DNA of 64,000 nt from Bradyrhizobium sp. G127 (GTDB lineage: Bacteria; Pseudomonadota; Alphaproteobacteria; Rhizobiales; Xanthobacteraceae), in the NCBI RefSeq assembly GCF_021502575.1, contig NZ_JAKFGN010000001.1:248001-312000 (forward strand), in the 5' to 3' direction. The stretch's first letter is position 1. Each line of letters begins with the position of its first letter. This document shows, in pieces, positions 8,123 to 17,767 of the stretch. The notes below the pieces were generated by a model. The model ran no database searches. It had not been told where the DNA came from and saw only the letters and a program-made list of their open reading frames with translations. Made by a program: the position numbers and the translations under genes.

Positions 8123-9370
8123 TCAACGGTCTTGCAGATAGCGCTCGAACGGACTGGCGGCCTGCCCTTCGGCCCTGATTGCGGGGTCGAGCGTGTACAG
8201 TTCCTGCGCCCGTCCGATGCCGCGCAGCGCGAACCGGCCGGTCGATACGAAGTGGCCGTTGCCGGAGCCCAGGCCGTCCAGAAACGCCGAGGAGACGAGA
8301 AGCTCCCGCTCGATGGAGCGGCACATCGACGCGATGCGGCTGACTTCGTTCACCGCCGGACCGACCACGGTGAAATCGAGCCGGTCCTCGCTGCCGATAT
8401 TGCCGTAGAACACTTCGCCGACATGCAGTCCCACATAGGCGGTCGTGATGGGCCTGTTCTCGGAGGCGCGCCGCGCGTTGACGGTCTGGATGTTTTTCCT
8501 GAACTGATTTTCCGCGCGCAGCGCCGCGCGCCGTGCGGCTTCCATGTCGTCGGCATTGAAGATGGCCAGCACGCCGTCGCCGATCAGCTTGAGAACATCG
8601 CCGCCCTGGTCGTGAATCGCGCCGATGGCGGCGTCGGCGTAGTCGTTGAGAAAGGGGATGAACTCGGCGGGATCCATCGCCTCGCCGATCGCGGTCGAAC
8701 CGCGCAGATCGGAAAACCACAGCACCGCGTTGATGCGGTCCGCGACGCCGCGGGAAATGCGCCCGCTCAGCACGCGCTCGGCGGCGTCCCGGCCGAGATA
8801 GACGTGGCCGAGCGTGCGCGCGACACGGGCGTGCGCCGCCGATTTCACCGCCAGTCCCAGCAGCGGCACGAGATCGCGCATGGCGCCGAGCGCATCGTCA
8901 TCGAAGCCGTTGTGACGCCGCGTGCACCAGAGCGAATAGACACAATCCATTTCGCCGATGATTCCGGCGTCCCCGAACCGGTGGATGAATGCCACGAAAT
9001 GCCTGTGGCCGTCGTTCGCGAGGTTCGAGGTTATTCTGAAGGCCTGCTCGTCGCCGATGCAAAGCTCGTTCTGGCCGTTCCGAAGCATGGCGTAGAACGG
9101 CGAGCGCTGCCAGCTTTCGGCGGCTTCGCCTTCGCGGGTCGACCCGTATTCGAAGGCGTCGGCCTCGTTCGATTCGACGTCGTTCCAGCGAAAGCCCCTG
9201 CCTTCGAAAATCGGATCGAGGGTGTCGATGAAAATGAGGCCGCGCGACAGCTCCAGTCCGGATGTCCTGCAGCGTTCGCAGAATTCGCGGACGAGATCGG
9301 CCTCCGCCACACCGGAGAGGCCGGCGCCGGTGAGCCAGTTCATGATCTCGATGCGCGAGGGCAGGTCCAT
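8123..9370 (-). CDS. Class III adenylate/guanylate cyclase
   Basis: 415 residues. The C-terminal half is a class III cyclase domain with all catalytic features visible: metal-binding aspartates D221 (WFSDLRGST) and D265 (KLIGDGVLAIF), lysine K261, and the transition-state pair N341 and R345 (VGPAVNEVSRI). The first 200 residues lack a transmembrane segment and resemble the unassigned N-terminal region common in rhizobial cyclases; the protein is probably a cytoplasmic cAMP (less likely cGMP) producer. The start is uncertain because no good Shine-Dalgarno is present; an in-frame ATG nine codons later is possible. Confidence 0.88.
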   Translation of the reverse strand: MDLPSRIEIMNWLTGAGLSGVAEADLVREFCERCRTSGLELSRGLIFIDTLDPIFEGRGFRWNDVESNEADAFEYGSTREGEAAESWQRSPFYAMLRNGQNELCIGDEQAFRITSNLANDGHRHFVAFIHRFGDAGIIGEMDCVYSLWCTRRHNGFDDDALGAMRDLVPLLGLAVKSAAHARVARTLGHVYLGRDAAERVLSGRISRGVADRINAVLWFSDLRGSTAIGEAMDPAEFIPFLNDYADAAIGAIHDQGGDVLKLIGDGVLAIFNADDMEAARRAALRAENQFRKNIQTVNARRASENRPITTAYVGLHVGEVFYGNIGSEDRLDFTVVGPAVNEVSRIASMCRSIERELLVSSAFLDGLGSGNGHFVSTGRFALRGIGRAQELYTLDPAIRAEGQAASPFERYLQDR

Positions 9371-9429
9371 CCGGATTGAGCTCGTCAGTCGAAGCAGATC
9401 GCGCGTGCCAGCCGCATATAGTAGCCGTC

Positions 9430-9511
9430 ATGGCCGGGCTTGTCCTGGCTCGATGCATCTGCCGGTTGGCGTCAAAAATGCCGATGCCCGGCGCGAAGGC
9501 CGGGCATGACA
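9430..9511. repeat. Palindromic intergenic repeat (degenerate P1-type plus second palindrome)
   Basis: GTCATGGCCGGGCTTGTCC at the left is a diverged copy of the P1 palindrome seen at 10356 and 45964. ATGCCCGGC with GCCGGGCAT forms a clean hairpin at about 9481-9508. It lies just past the end of sdhB (minus strand) and might also act as its 3' stabiliser; there is no T run. Confidence 0.7.
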
Positions 9512-9544
9512 TAAAACATTTGCAGATGACGCTGGAACCGGCGG

Positions 9545-10333
9545 TCAGACCTGCCGTTCGACCATCTTCAATTTGAGGTCGGCGATGGCTTCCGACGGGT
9601 TGAGACCCTTCGGGCAGGCCTTCGCGCAGTTCATGATGGTGTGGCAGCGATAGAGCCGGAACGGATCTTCCAGATTGTCGAGCCGTTCGCCGGTGGCCTC
9701 GTCGCGGGAATCCTTCACCCAGCGGTCAGCGGCAAGCAGAGCGGCCGGGCCGAGGAAGCGGTCCGAATTCCACCAGTAGCTCGGGCATGATGTGGAGCAG
9801 CAGGCGCACAGGATGCACTCGTAGAGACCGTCGAGCTTGGCGCGGTCTTCCGGCGACTGCCGCCATTCCTTCTGCGGGGTGGCGGTGGTGGTATGCAGCC
9901 ACGGCTCGATGGAGGCGTACTGCGCGTAGAAATTTGTGAGATCGGGCACAAGGTCCTTCACCACCGGCTGGTGCGGCAGCGGGTTGACCTTGATCGGGCC
10001 GGCTTCGACTTCGTCCATCGCGCGGGTGCAGGCCAGCGTATTCTGGCCGTCGATGTTCATGGCGCAGGAGCCGCAGACGCCTTCGCGGCAGGAGCGGCGG
10101 AAGGTCAGGGTCGGATCGACGTTGTTCTTGATCCAGATGAGGGCGTCGAGAATCATCGGGCCGCAGTCGCCGGTATCGACATGATAGGTGTCGATGGTCG
10201 GGTTCTTGCCGTCATCCGGATTCCAGCGATAGATCTTGTATTCGCGCAGCTTGTCGGGCGCCGCGCCGGCTGGCTTCGGCCATTCCTTGCCGCCGCTGAT
10301 CGTGGAATTTTTCGGCAGTGTGAACTGAACCAT
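9545..10333 (-). CDS. sdhB: Succinate dehydrogenase iron-sulfur subunit
   Basis: 262 residues. The [2Fe-2S] ferredoxin domain shows [17 protein letters not shown] and a further CT; the C-terminal domain has [16 protein letters not shown] and [17 protein letters not shown], which supply the [4Fe-4S] and [3Fe-4S] ligands. It carries electrons from the flavin of SdhA to quinone in the membrane part (complex II). It is the last gene of sdhC-sdhD-sdhA-sdhB on the minus strand, but a 139-base gap filled by palindromic repeats separates it from sdhA, which is unusual within this operon and may affect message processing. Confidence 0.97.
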   Translation of the reverse strand: MVQFTLPKNSTISGGKEWPKPAGAAPDKLREYKIYRWNPDDGKNPTIDTYHVDTGDCGPMILDALIWIKNNVDPTLTFRRSCREGVCGSCAMNIDGQNTLACTRAMDEVEAGPIKVNPLPHQPVVKDLVPDLTNFYAQYASIEPWLHTTTATPQKEWRQSPEDRAKLDGLYECILCACCSTSCPSYWWNSDRFLGPAALLAADRWVKDSRDEATGERLDNLEDPFRLYRCHTIMNCAKACPKGLNPSEAIADLKLKMVERQV

Positions 10334-10355
10334 GGTCTCGCCTCTGTCTCTGCTG

Positions 10356-10456
10356 CGTCATTGCCGGGCTTGACCCGGCAATCCATCTTCCAGTGTGATG
10401 GTGCGCGGGCATAGGCGTTTTTAGAACGCCGTTCTTCGAACGGCTATGCCCGCGCA
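10356..10456. repeat. Composite palindromic repeat inside the sdh operon (P1 + P2)
   Basis: P1 (10356-10387) is the hairpin ATTGCCGGGCTTGACCCGGC with flanking GTC and ATCCATC. P2 (10402-10456) is a longer inverted repeat with TGCGCGGGCATAG and CTATGCCCGCGCA as outer arms and an inner CGTTCTTCGAACG hairpin. The same P1+P2 composite occurs at 45882-45994 in the opposite orientation. It lies between sdhA and sdhB. Confidence 0.8.
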
Positions 10457-10472
10457 TGACAAATCAGTGCCC

Positions 10473-12296
10473 TCAGTACACGCGCGCCTTCGGCGGAATG
10501 TACTGAACGTCGTTGGTCATCGTGTAGTTGTGCACGGGGCGGTAATCGATGGTCGAGGTGCCCTTGCCGTCGATCCACGACAGCGTGTGCTTCATCCAGT
10601 TTTTGTCGTCGCGCTCGGAGAAGTCCTCGCGGGCATGGGCGCCGCGGCTTTCGGTGCGGTTGGCGGCGGAGTCCATTGTCACCACGGCCTGCACGATCAG
10701 GTTGTCGTATTCGAGGGTTTCCATCAGATCCGAATTCCACACCAGCGTGCGGTCGGCCACGGAAATGTCGCCGATGCCGCCGTGAACCTTGTGGATCAGC
10801 TCCTGGCCTTCCTTCAGCACGTCGCCGGTGCGGAACACCGCGCAGTTGTTCTGCATCACGTGCTGCATGTTGTCGCGCAGCTTCGCGGTCGGTGTGCCGC
10901 CGGACGCATGGCGGAAGTGATCGAGGCGGCCGAGCGCCAGTTCGGCGGAGTTGGCGGGCAGGTCGGGCTGCGAGCCGTTCGGCGTCAGCTTCTCGGCGCA
11001 ACGCAGCGCTGCGGCGCGGCCGAACACCACGAGGTCGATCAGCGAGTTCGAACCCAGACGGTTCGCGCCATGGACCGAGACGCAGGCCGCTTCGCCCACC
11101 GCCATCAGGCCCGGCACAACCGCGTTGTCGTCGCCGTCCTTCTTGGTGACGACTTCGCCGTGATAATTCGTCGGGATGCCGCCCATGTTGTAGTGCACGG
11201 TCGGAATCATCGGGATCGGCTCGCGGGTCACATCGACGCCGGCGAAAATGCGCGCGGATTCCGAAATGCCCGGCAGGCGCTCGTGCAGAATCTTCGGATC
11301 GAGATGGTCGAGATGAAGGAAGATGTGATCCTTCTTCTTGCCGACGCCGCGACCTTCGCGGATTTCGATGGTCATCGCGCGTGAAACGACGTCGCGCGAG
11401 GCGAGGTCCTTGGCGGAGGGCGCATAGCGCTCCATGAAGCGCTCGCCCTCGGAATTGACCAGATAGCCGCCTTCGCCGCGGGCGCCTTCAGTGACCAGAC
11501 AGCCCGAGCCGTAAATGCCGGTCGGGTGGAACTGAACGAACTCCATATCCTGCAACGGCAGGCCGGCGCGCAGCACCATGCCGCCGCCGTCGCCGGTGCA
11601 GGTGTGCGCCGAGGTGCACGACGCATAGGCGCGGCCGTAGCCGCCGGTGGCGAGGATCGTGGTCTGGCCACGGAAGCGGTGGATGGTGCCGTCGTCGAGC
11701 TTGAGCGCGATCACGCCGCGGCACACGCCCTGGTCATCCATGATGAGGTCGATGGCGAAGTATTCGATGAAGAATTCCGCCGAGTGGCGCAGCGCCTGGC
11801 CATACATGGTGTGCAGCATGGCGTGGCCGGTGCGGTCGGCGGCGGCGCAGGTGCGCTGGGCCTGGCCCTTGCCGTAGTCGAGAGTCATGCCGCCGAACGG
11901 GCGCTGGTAGATCTTGCCGTCTTCAGTGCGCGAGAACGGCACGCCCCAGTGTTCGAGTTCGTAGACGGCTTCCGGCGCGTGACGCACCATGTATTCGATG
12001 GAATCCTGATCGCCGAGCCAGTCCGACCCCTTCACGGTGTCGTACATGTGCCAGCGCCAGTCGTCCTTGTGCATGTTGCCGAGCGAGGCGGAGATGCCGC
12101 CCTGCGCGGCCACCGTATGCGAGCGGGTCGGGAAAACCTTGGTGATGCAGGCGGTGCGCAGTCCCGCCTCCGAACATCCGACCACCGCGCGCAGTCCGGC
12201 GCCGCCGGCGCCGACAACGATCACGTCAAAGGTGTGGTCTTCGATCGGGTAAGCCTGCCCGTTCGCGGCAGGCGCGCTCTGGCCGTTCGACGCCAT
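10473..12296 (-). CDS. sdhA: Succinate dehydrogenase flavoprotein subunit
   Basis: 607 residues, normal for the family. An N-terminal FAD-binding motif ([17 protein letters not shown]), the covalent-FAD histidine in [28 protein letters not shown], the catalytic arginine region [27 protein letters not shown] and [21 protein letters not shown] are all present. It oxidises succinate to fumarate on the cytoplasmic face. It begins four bases after the sdhD stop (ends 12296, sdhD stop at 12300), so translation is probably coupled. Confidence 0.98.
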   Translation of the reverse strand: MASNGQSAPAANGQAYPIEDHTFDVIVVGAGGAGLRAVVGCSEAGLRTACITKVFPTRSHTVAAQGGISASLGNMHKDDWRWHMYDTVKGSDWLGDQDSIEYMVRHAPEAVYELEHWGVPFSRTEDGKIYQRPFGGMTLDYGKGQAQRTCAAADRTGHAMLHTMYGQALRHSAEFFIEYFAIDLIMDDQGVCRGVIALKLDDGTIHRFRGQTTILATGGYGRAYASCTSAHTCTGDGGGMVLRAGLPLQDMEFVQFHPTGIYGSGCLVTEGARGEGGYLVNSEGERFMERYAPSAKDLASRDVVSRAMTIEIREGRGVGKKKDHIFLHLDHLDPKILHERLPGISESARIFAGVDVTREPIPMIPTVHYNMGGIPTNYHGEVVTKKDGDDNAVVPGLMAVGEAACVSVHGANRLGSNSLIDLVVFGRAAALRCAEKLTPNGSQPDLPANSAELALGRLDHFRHASGGTPTAKLRDNMQHVMQNNCAVFRTGDVLKEGQELIHKVHGGIGDISVADRTLVWNSDLMETLEYDNLIVQAVVTMDSAANRTESRGAHAREDFSERDDKNWMKHTLSWIDGKGTSTIDYRPVHNYTMTNDVQYIPPKARVY

Positions 12297-12299
12297 CGA

Positions 12300-12719
12300 T
12301 TAAACTCCAGACGACAGTTTGATGATGGCGTAGATCGATGCGAGACCGACCGCGGCCGAAAAGAAATTGTTGGCGATGATCGCCGCGAGCTTGGTCTTCT
12401 CGTCGGTGACGTAATCTTCCAGCACCACCTGCATGCCGATCTTCATGTGCCAGACGCTGGCGATGATGAAGAGGATCATGATGATCGCGATCAGCGGCGA
12501 GCCGAGGATCTGCGCCGCGCCGGCCTGATTGCGGCCGAGCAGCGACAGGATGACGATGATGACCGGCACGAACAGCAGCACCATGGCGATGGCGGTGATG
12601 CGCTGGCGGAAGAAGTCCGAGGTGCCGCCCTTGGCGGAGCCGAGTCCGCGGACGCGGGCGAGCGGCGTGCGCATGGAGTGCGATTTTTTCGGATTGCCGT
12701 GGGATTCCTGCACGCTCAT
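12300..12719 (-). CDS. sdhD: Succinate dehydrogenase hydrophobic membrane anchor subunit
   Basis: 139 residues with three transmembrane helices (ITAIAMVLLFVPVIIVILSLL; PLIAIIMILFIIASVWHMKIG; AAIIANNFFSAAVGLASIYAII). WHMKIGMQVVLEDYV carries the histidine typical of the haem b/quinone region of SdhD. With SdhC it forms the quinone site. The ATG at 12719 overlaps the sdhC stop by four bases (ATGA), which sets the start; the longer open frame to 12983 lies inside sdhC in another frame. Confidence 0.95.
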   Translation of the reverse strand: MSVQESHGNPKKSHSMRTPLARVRGLGSAKGGTSDFFRQRITAIAMVLLFVPVIIVILSLLGRNQAGAAQILGSPLIAIIMILFIIASVWHMKIGMQVVLEDYVTDEKTKLAAIIANNFFSAAVGLASIYAIIKLSSGV

Positions 12720-13111
12720 CGTCCGCCTCCGACCATGTAGGCGACGATCCACACCACGATCGTCAGGGTGATGGAACCGATCAGCGCCGCGCGGGTGAGC
12801 CATTCGCGCTCGGACGGGCCGAAGCCGTAGCCGAGATCCCAGATCAGGTGGCGGATGCCGCCGAGCATGTGATGCAGCAGCGCCCATGTGTAACCGAACA
12901 CGATGACGCGGCCGATCCAGCTCGAGGTGAAACCCTGGATATTGGCGTAGGCGCCGGGGCCGGAGGCGGTGGCGATCAGCCACCAGGCCAGCAGCAGGGT
13001 GCCGACATAGAGCGCGATACCGGTGATGCGGTGAACGATGGACATCGCCATCGTCAGCGTCCAGCGGTAGGTCATGAAAGGTGAAAGCGGACGGTCGATC
13101 CTTGGAGCCAT
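12716..13111 (-). CDS. sdhC: Succinate dehydrogenase cytochrome b556 subunit
   Basis: 131 residues with three transmembrane helices. RPLSPFMTYRWTLTMAMSIVHRITGIAL is the family signature with the quinone-site serine and arginine, and ALLHHMLGGIRHLIWD holds the haem-ligand histidine. It is the first gene of sdhCDAB. The 277-base interval upstream (13112-13388), shared with the divergent exporter gene, must contain the operon promoter; I cannot place -35 and -10 boxes in it with confidence. Confidence 0.96.
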   Translation of the reverse strand: MAPRIDRPLSPFMTYRWTLTMAMSIVHRITGIALYVGTLLLAWWLIATASGPGAYANIQGFTSSWIGRVIVFGYTWALLHHMLGGIRHLIWDLGYGFGPSEREWLTRAALIGSITLTIVVWIVAYMVGGGR

Positions 13112-13388
13112 GGGCGACTTTTAATGGTTTGCGGCAGAAAAACGCTGCCGACTTCTTGTGCGGGATCGCTTGTTAGAGGGTTTCTATTTACGGAGTCGGC
13201 CGAATGAGCGCAACGCAGAACTGAATAACAAATGAACTTTCGATCACTGCTTCCATTGTCTCCTTGGGCGCTCTGGTATACTTAGGCTTTGTATGCCACG
13301 GACGCCCGGTTCCCTTTCGGCAAGTGAAACTGGATTCATCTTATGCTGCGCTTCCGGATCGGGTCCCGCATGCTAAGGGATTGGCAGC

Positions 13389-14249
13389 ATGGTCGCCGGA
13401 CTGAATCTCTCCGAACTGCTTGAATTGGCTGTGTTGCTGGTGATGACCGGCGCGCTGGCGGGCTTTCTCGCGGGGATCTTCGGCATCGGCGGCGGTGCCG
13501 TGCTGGTCCCGGTGCTGTACGAATGTTTCCGCCTCGCGGGCGTGCCGCTGGAAGTGCGGATGCCGCTGTGCATCGGCACCTCGCTGGCCATCATCATCCC
13601 GACCTCGATCCGCTCATGGCAGGCCCATCACCAGCGCGGCAGCGTCGACATGGACATCCTGAAAAAGTGGGCGCTGCCGGTGCTGATCGGCGTGATCGCG
13701 GGCAGCGTGATCGCGCGCTATGCGCCGGAAAAACTGTTCAAGGTTGTGTTCGTCGGCGTGGCCTGGTCGGCGGCGGGGCGGCTGCTGCTCGGCAAGGAGA
13801 GCTGGCGGCTCGGCGACCAAATGCCGAAGGGCCTGTTCATGAAGGCCTACGGCTTCTTCATCGGCCTGCTCTCGACCCTGATGGGCATCGGCGGCGGGCT
13901 GTTCTCCAATCTGCTGATGACCTTCTACGGCCGCCCGATTCATCAGGCGATCGGAACGTCGGCGGGCCTCGCGGTGCTGATCTCGATTCCCGGCGCGATC
14001 GGCTACATCTATGCGGGCTGGCCGGCGGCGTCGCGCTTTCCGGAAGTGGCGGCGCTGCAACTGCCTTTTGCCATCGGCTACATCTCGATCATCGGCGCGC
14101 TGCTGGTAATGCCGACCAGCCTTTTGATCGCGCCGCTCGGCGTGCGCGTCGCGCATCTCATGACCAAGCGCAAACTCGAAATCGCGTTCGGAATTTATCT
14201 GCTGGTGGTGAGTTCGCGTTTCGTCGTCAGTCTGGCGACAGGGTATTGA
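13389..14249 (+). CDS. Sulfite exporter TauE/SafE family membrane protein
   Basis: 286 residues with about eight transmembrane helices in two repeats. The family glycine motifs GFLAGIFGIGGGAVLVPVL near residue 25 and GLLSTLMGIGGGLFSNLLMTF near residue 165 mark the two halves. TauE/SafE proteins export sulfite or small sulfonates, or move other anions. The gene is divergent from sdhCDAB and no sulfonate catabolism genes are near; the substrate is not indicated. The putative sulfite-oxidase-like protein at 18477 is too far away for a clear link. Confidence 0.9.
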   Translation: MVAGLNLSELLELAVLLVMTGALAGFLAGIFGIGGGAVLVPVLYECFRLAGVPLEVRMPLCIGTSLAIIIPTSIRSWQAHHQRGSVDMDILKKWALPVLIGVIAGSVIARYAPEKLFKVVFVGVAWSAAGRLLLGKESWRLGDQMPKGLFMKAYGFFIGLLSTLMGIGGGLFSNLLMTFYGRPIHQAIGTSAGLAVLISIPGAIGYIYAGWPAASRFPEVAALQLPFAIGYISIIGALLVMPTSLLIAPLGVRVAHLMTKRKLEIAFGIYLLVVSSRFVVSLATGY

Positions 14250-14282
14250 GGCGCGCTGTTATGACGCGCGAACTCTCAACTG

Positions 14283-14308
14283 GTCGTCCCGGCGCAGGCC
14301 GGGACGAC
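14283..14308. repeat. Short palindromic intergenic repeat
   Basis: GTCGTCCCGGC and its complement around a short loop. Identical at 17600-17625; the inverse occurs at 25654-25679. It lies between the convergent ends of the exporter gene and matB, where it could also act as a 3' hairpin. Confidence 0.8.
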
Positions 14309-14337
14309 GTGGAGAGAGCGTTCGGAAATCGAAGCTC

Positions 14338-15864
14338 CTAAGCTTTGTAAATATTCTTGTAGCTGTCCCGCAGCACGTTCTTCTGCACCTTGCCCATGGT
14401 GTTGCGCGGCAGGTCGTCGACGAAGATCACGCGCTTCGGCATCTTGAATTTCGCCAGCCGGCCGTCGAGCGCACTGACAACAGTAGCCTCGTTCAATGTC
14501 GCCGCCTTGTCTTTCACCACCACGGCGGTGACGCCTTCGCCGAAGTCCGCATGCGGCACGCCGATCACCGCGCTCTCGATCACGCCGGGGATGGCGTCGA
14601 TCTCGTTCTCGACTTCCTTCGGATAGACGTTGAAGCCGCCGGAGATCACCAGATCCTTGCCGCGCCCGATAATGTGGACATAGCCGCGCGGGTCGATCTT
14701 GCCGAGATCGCCGGTGATGAAGAAGCCGTCGGCGCGAAGTTCTTCCTTGGTCTTCTCCGGCATCCGCCAGTAGCCTTTAAAGACGTTGGGGCCCTTCACC
14801 TCGATCATGCCGATGGAATCGCGCGCCAGTTCCTTGCCGGTTTCCGGATCGGTAACGCGTACCGTGACGCCCGGCAGCGGGAAGCCCACCGCGCCCGGCA
14901 CGCGATCGCCGTCGTAAGGATTTGACGTGTTCATGTTGGTTTCGGTCATGCCGTAGCGCTCCAGCACCGCATGTCCGGTGCGCGCCGACCATTCGCGATG
15001 GGTCTCGGCCAGCAGCGGCGCGGAGCCGGACACGAACAGGCGCATATGCTTCGTGGAGTCCTTGGACAGGTTCGGCGACTGCAACAGCCGCGTGTAGAAG
15101 GTCGGCACGCCCATCAGCACGGTCGCACGGCTCATGAGCTTGATGATGAGTTCAGGATCGAGCTTCGGCAGGAAGATCATCGACGCGCGCGCGAACAGCG
15201 TGACGTTGCTCGCCACGAACAGGCCATGGGTGTGATAGATCGGCAGCGCGTGGATCAGCACGTCGTCTTGCGTGAAGCGCCAGTAGTCCACCAGCGAGAG
15301 CGAGTTCGACGCCAGATTGTCGTGGGTCAGCATCGCGCCCTTGGAGCGGCCGGTGGTGCCCGACGTATAGAGAATGGCGGCGAGATCGTCGCTGGCCCGC
15401 GCCACGGTGGTGAACTCGGAATTTGCCTTCGCGGCGGCATCGGTCAGCGATCCCTTGCCGTTGGCATCGAGCGTCTCGACCTTCGCGTTCACTTTCGCCG
15501 CGAGCTTGCCGATGCCTTCGGCCTTCGACGGATCGCATACGATCAATGACGGCTCGGCGTCACCGATGAAGTATTCGAGTTCGGCCAGCGTGTAGGCGGT
15601 GTTGAGGGGCAGGTACACCGCGCCGGCGCGCACCGTCGCCAGATACAGCACCAGCGCTTCCACCGACTTTTCGGTTTGCGCTGCAACACGGTCACCCGGC
15701 TTGACGCCGCGCGCGACGAGAACATTCGCCACCCGGCCTGCCTGCGCGATCAGATCGGCATAGCTGATCCGCGCGCCGTCGGCGGTCTCGATGGCCAGCC
15801 GGCCGGTGTCGGTCAGTCCGTCGAACAGGCGGGAAAACAGGTTGGCGTTCGCGCTCGCGTTCAT
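14338..15864 (-). CDS. matB: Malonyl-CoA synthetase (malonate-CoA ligase)
   Basis: 508 residues of an ANL-superfamily adenylate-forming enzyme. Visible motifs: AILYTSGTTGRSKGAMLTHD (P-loop-like), LIHALPIYHTHGLF, RYGMTETNMNTSNPYDGDR (A5 region typical of MatB), FFITGDLGKID, GRGKDLVISGGFNVYPKE and the catalytic lysine in PRNTMGKVQK. It closely matches my recollection of the characterised R. palustris MatB, which makes malonyl-CoA from malonate, CoA and ATP. I start at ATG 15864 (MNASANANLF); ATG 15876 (MECC) is also possible. It is divergent from an SDR gene, 82 bases away. Confidence 0.93.
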   Translation of the reverse strand: MNASANANLFSRLFDGLTDTGRLAIETADGARISYADLIAQAGRVANVLVARGVKPGDRVAAQTEKSVEALVLYLATVRAGAVYLPLNTAYTLAELEYFIGDAEPSLIVCDPSKAEGIGKLAAKVNAKVETLDANGKGSLTDAAAKANSEFTTVARASDDLAAILYTSGTTGRSKGAMLTHDNLASNSLSLVDYWRFTQDDVLIHALPIYHTHGLFVASNVTLFARASMIFLPKLDPELIIKLMSRATVLMGVPTFYTRLLQSPNLSKDSTKHMRLFVSGSAPLLAETHREWSARTGHAVLERYGMTETNMNTSNPYDGDRVPGAVGFPLPGVTVRVTDPETGKELARDSIGMIEVKGPNVFKGYWRMPEKTKEELRADGFFITGDLGKIDPRGYVHIIGRGKDLVISGGFNVYPKEVENEIDAIPGVIESAVIGVPHADFGEGVTAVVVKDKAATLNEATVVSALDGRLAKFKMPKRVIFVDDLPRNTMGKVQKNVLRDSYKNIYKA

Positions 15865-15946
15865 GCAACATTCCATCGGGAGAAATCGGATTTTTCCGGT
15901 TTTGAGTACACCAAAACCATCACTCGCAGCAACGGAGACAACCGGC

Positions 15947-16699
15947 ATGAGCAATAACAAGAATCGTGTGGCCTGGATCACAGGCGGAGGAAGCGGCATC
16001 GGCCTCGCGGGCGCGCAGGCGCTGGCGAAGGAAGGCTGGACCGTGGTGATCTCGGGCCGCCGCAAGGACGTGCTCGACGAGGCCGTGGCAGGGATCGCGA
16101 AGGACGGCGGGCAGGCGGAAGCGATGGTGCTCGATGTCTCCAGCGCGGCGGACGCGGAGAAGGTGGCGAAGGCGATTGTCGCCAAACACGGCCGCATCGA
16201 TCTTCTGGTCAACAGCGCCGGCGTCAACGTGCCGAAGCGAAGCTGGGAGGACATCACCACCGAGGGCTGGGACAAGCTGGTCGACATCAATCTCAACGGC
16301 GTGATGTATTGCATGCGCGCGGTGCTGCCGACGATGCGCGCGCAGAAGGACGGCGTCATCATCAACGTCGCCTCATGGGCGGGACGTCATGTCTCGAAGA
16401 TGACGGGGCCTGCCTACACCACCACCAAGCACGCGGTGCTGGCGCTGACCCATTCGTTCAACATGGATGAATACAAGAACGGGTTACGCGCAACGTGTCT
16501 CTCTCCGGGCGAAGTCGCGACGCCGATTCTCAAGCTGCGTCCGGTGGTGCCGAGCGACGAGGAGATGGCGAAGATGCTGCAGCCGGAAGACCTCGGCCGC
16601 ACCATCGCGTTTGTTGCCTCGATGCCGCCGCGCGCCTGCATCAACGAGATCCTGATCGCGCCGACCTGGAACCGGAGTTTTATCAGCGCGACGTTGTAA
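15947..16699 (+). CDS. Short-chain dehydrogenase/reductase
   Basis: 250 residues with a classical SDR Rossmann fold: cofactor motif TGGGSGIG at residues 12-19, LVNSAG at 87-92, and catalytic S143, Y157 and K161 (YTTTK). GRRK after the second strand suggests NADP(H) preference (inference). It is divergent from matB and probably shares its regulatory region; a joint role in short acyl or malonate metabolism is only a guess from position. ATG 15947 has a Shine-Dalgarno-like acggaga upstream; the longer frame to 15791 runs into matB. Confidence 0.9.
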   Translation: MSNNKNRVAWITGGGSGIGLAGAQALAKEGWTVVISGRRKDVLDEAVAGIAKDGGQAEAMVLDVSSAADAEKVAKAIVAKHGRIDLLVNSAGVNVPKRSWEDITTEGWDKLVDINLNGVMYCMRAVLPTMRAQKDGVIINVASWAGRHVSKMTGPAYTTTKHAVLALTHSFNMDEYKNGLRATCLSPGEVATPILKLRPVVPSDEEMAKMLQPEDLGRTIAFVASMPPRACINEILIAPTWNRSFISATL

Positions 16700-16719
16700 C
16701 GGGTCTTTGCGTCGCTTCA

Positions 16720-16743
16720 CCTCTCCCCGTAAACGGGGAGAGG
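16720..16743. repeat. Short hairpin repeat after the SDR gene
   Basis: CCTCTCCCCG and CGGGGAGAGG around TAAA. A related, less perfect copy follows the fasciclin gene at 17556-17577. It sits shortly after the SDR stop and may be a dispersed palindrome used as a 3' hairpin. Confidence 0.75.
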
Positions 16744-16947
16744 GAGCGCATTGTGCTCGCATCGCCCGCACGTTCCGCTTCTGCAAAAGTTTCAAACTCC
16801 CGAAAATTTATTTTCTGAAACGCGCCGCGCGAAGCGCCGTAACTCGGCCAGCGACGGCGCGATGATCTGCAAGACGTGAGGATCGGTGCCGTCGTCCGTT
16901 CCGGCGGATGTCCGCCGGAACTTTTCAATTTCATCGGGAGACGACAC

Positions 16948-17544
16948 ATGCCCAAGATCAACTCAACCCGCTTTACCCTGTTGTCCGCCGCCGCCATCGG
17001 CGCGCTGGCGCTGACCGCTGCCGTGACTGCGCCGGTTCAGGCGCAGGACAAGATGATGAAGAGCGAAATGTCCGGCGAGAAGACCGTGATGGTCGGCGGC
17101 GCCGCGATGTTTCCCTCGAAAAACATTGTCGAGAACGCCGTCAACTCGAAGGACCACACCACGCTGGTCGCCGCGGTGAAGGCCGCGGGTCTGGTCGACA
17201 CGCTGTCGAGCAAGGGCCCGTTCACCGTGTTCGCGCCGACCAACGCCGCGTTCGGCAAGCTGCCGGCCGGCACCGTCGATACGCTGGTGAAGCCCGAGAA
17301 CAAGGCGGCGCTGACCAAGATCCTCACCTATCATGTGGTGCCGGGCAAAATGAATGCGTCGGCGCTCACCGACGGCAAGAAGCTCACCACCGTGGAAGGC
17401 GAGACGCTGACCGTGAAACTCGACGGCAAGAAAGTCTGGCTGGTCGACGCCAAGGGCGGCACCTCGGCGGTCACCATCGCCGACGTCAACCAGTCCAACG
17501 GCGTGATCCATGTCGTCGATACGGTGCTGATGCCGAAGTCGTAA
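16948..17544 (+). CDS. Secreted fasciclin (FAS1) domain protein
   Basis: 198 residues from ATG 16948, with cgggaga 7 bases upstream. Residues 1 to about 32 are a Sec signal peptide (LLSAAAIGALALTAAVTAPVQAQ). One FAS1 domain follows: NIVENAVNSKDHTTLVAAVKAAGLVDTL, GPFTVFAPTNAAFGKLP, LTYHVVPGKMNASAL and NGVIHVVDTVLMPKS at the C-terminus. FAS1 domains mediate adhesion or bind small molecules at the cell surface. Downstream on the same strand are a cytochrome b gene and a molybdopterin lipoprotein gene, possibly working with it in the periplasm. Confidence 0.9.
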   Translation: MPKINSTRFTLLSAAAIGALALTAAVTAPVQAQDKMMKSEMSGEKTVMVGGAAMFPSKNIVENAVNSKDHTTLVAAVKAAGLVDTLSSKGPFTVFAPTNAAFGKLPAGTVDTLVKPENKAALTKILTYHVVPGKMNASALTDGKKLTTVEGETLTVKLDGKKVWLVDAKGGTSAVTIADVNQSNGVIHVVDTVLMPKS

Positions 17545-17555
17545 GCGCCGCTTTA

Positions 17556-17577
17556 CCTCTCCCCGTTTACGGAGAGG
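17556..17577. repeat. Short hairpin repeat after the fasciclin gene
   Basis: CCTCTCC with GGAGAGG around a short loop; relative of the hairpin at 16720-16743, in a similar position just after a stop codon. Confidence 0.65.
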
Positions 17578-17599
17578 GTGAGATGAAATCGTATCTCTC

Positions 17600-17625
17600 G
17601 TCGTCCCGGCGCAGGCCGGGACGAC
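17600..17625. repeat. Short palindromic intergenic repeat
   Basis: Identical to the palindrome at 14283-14308 (GTCGTCCCGGC and its complement). It lies between the fasciclin and cytochrome b genes. Confidence 0.8.
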
Positions 17626-17767
17626 GAAAAGTTGCCTCTCATTTTCGTGAAGTCGCATTGCGGCGTTTCATCGCCGGTTCCCGGCGCTAATTTTAATACG
17701 GCGCATCGTAACAGGGACTAGATTAGGCGCGTATGGTGTTGATGACATCGTGAAAACGGAAACGCTC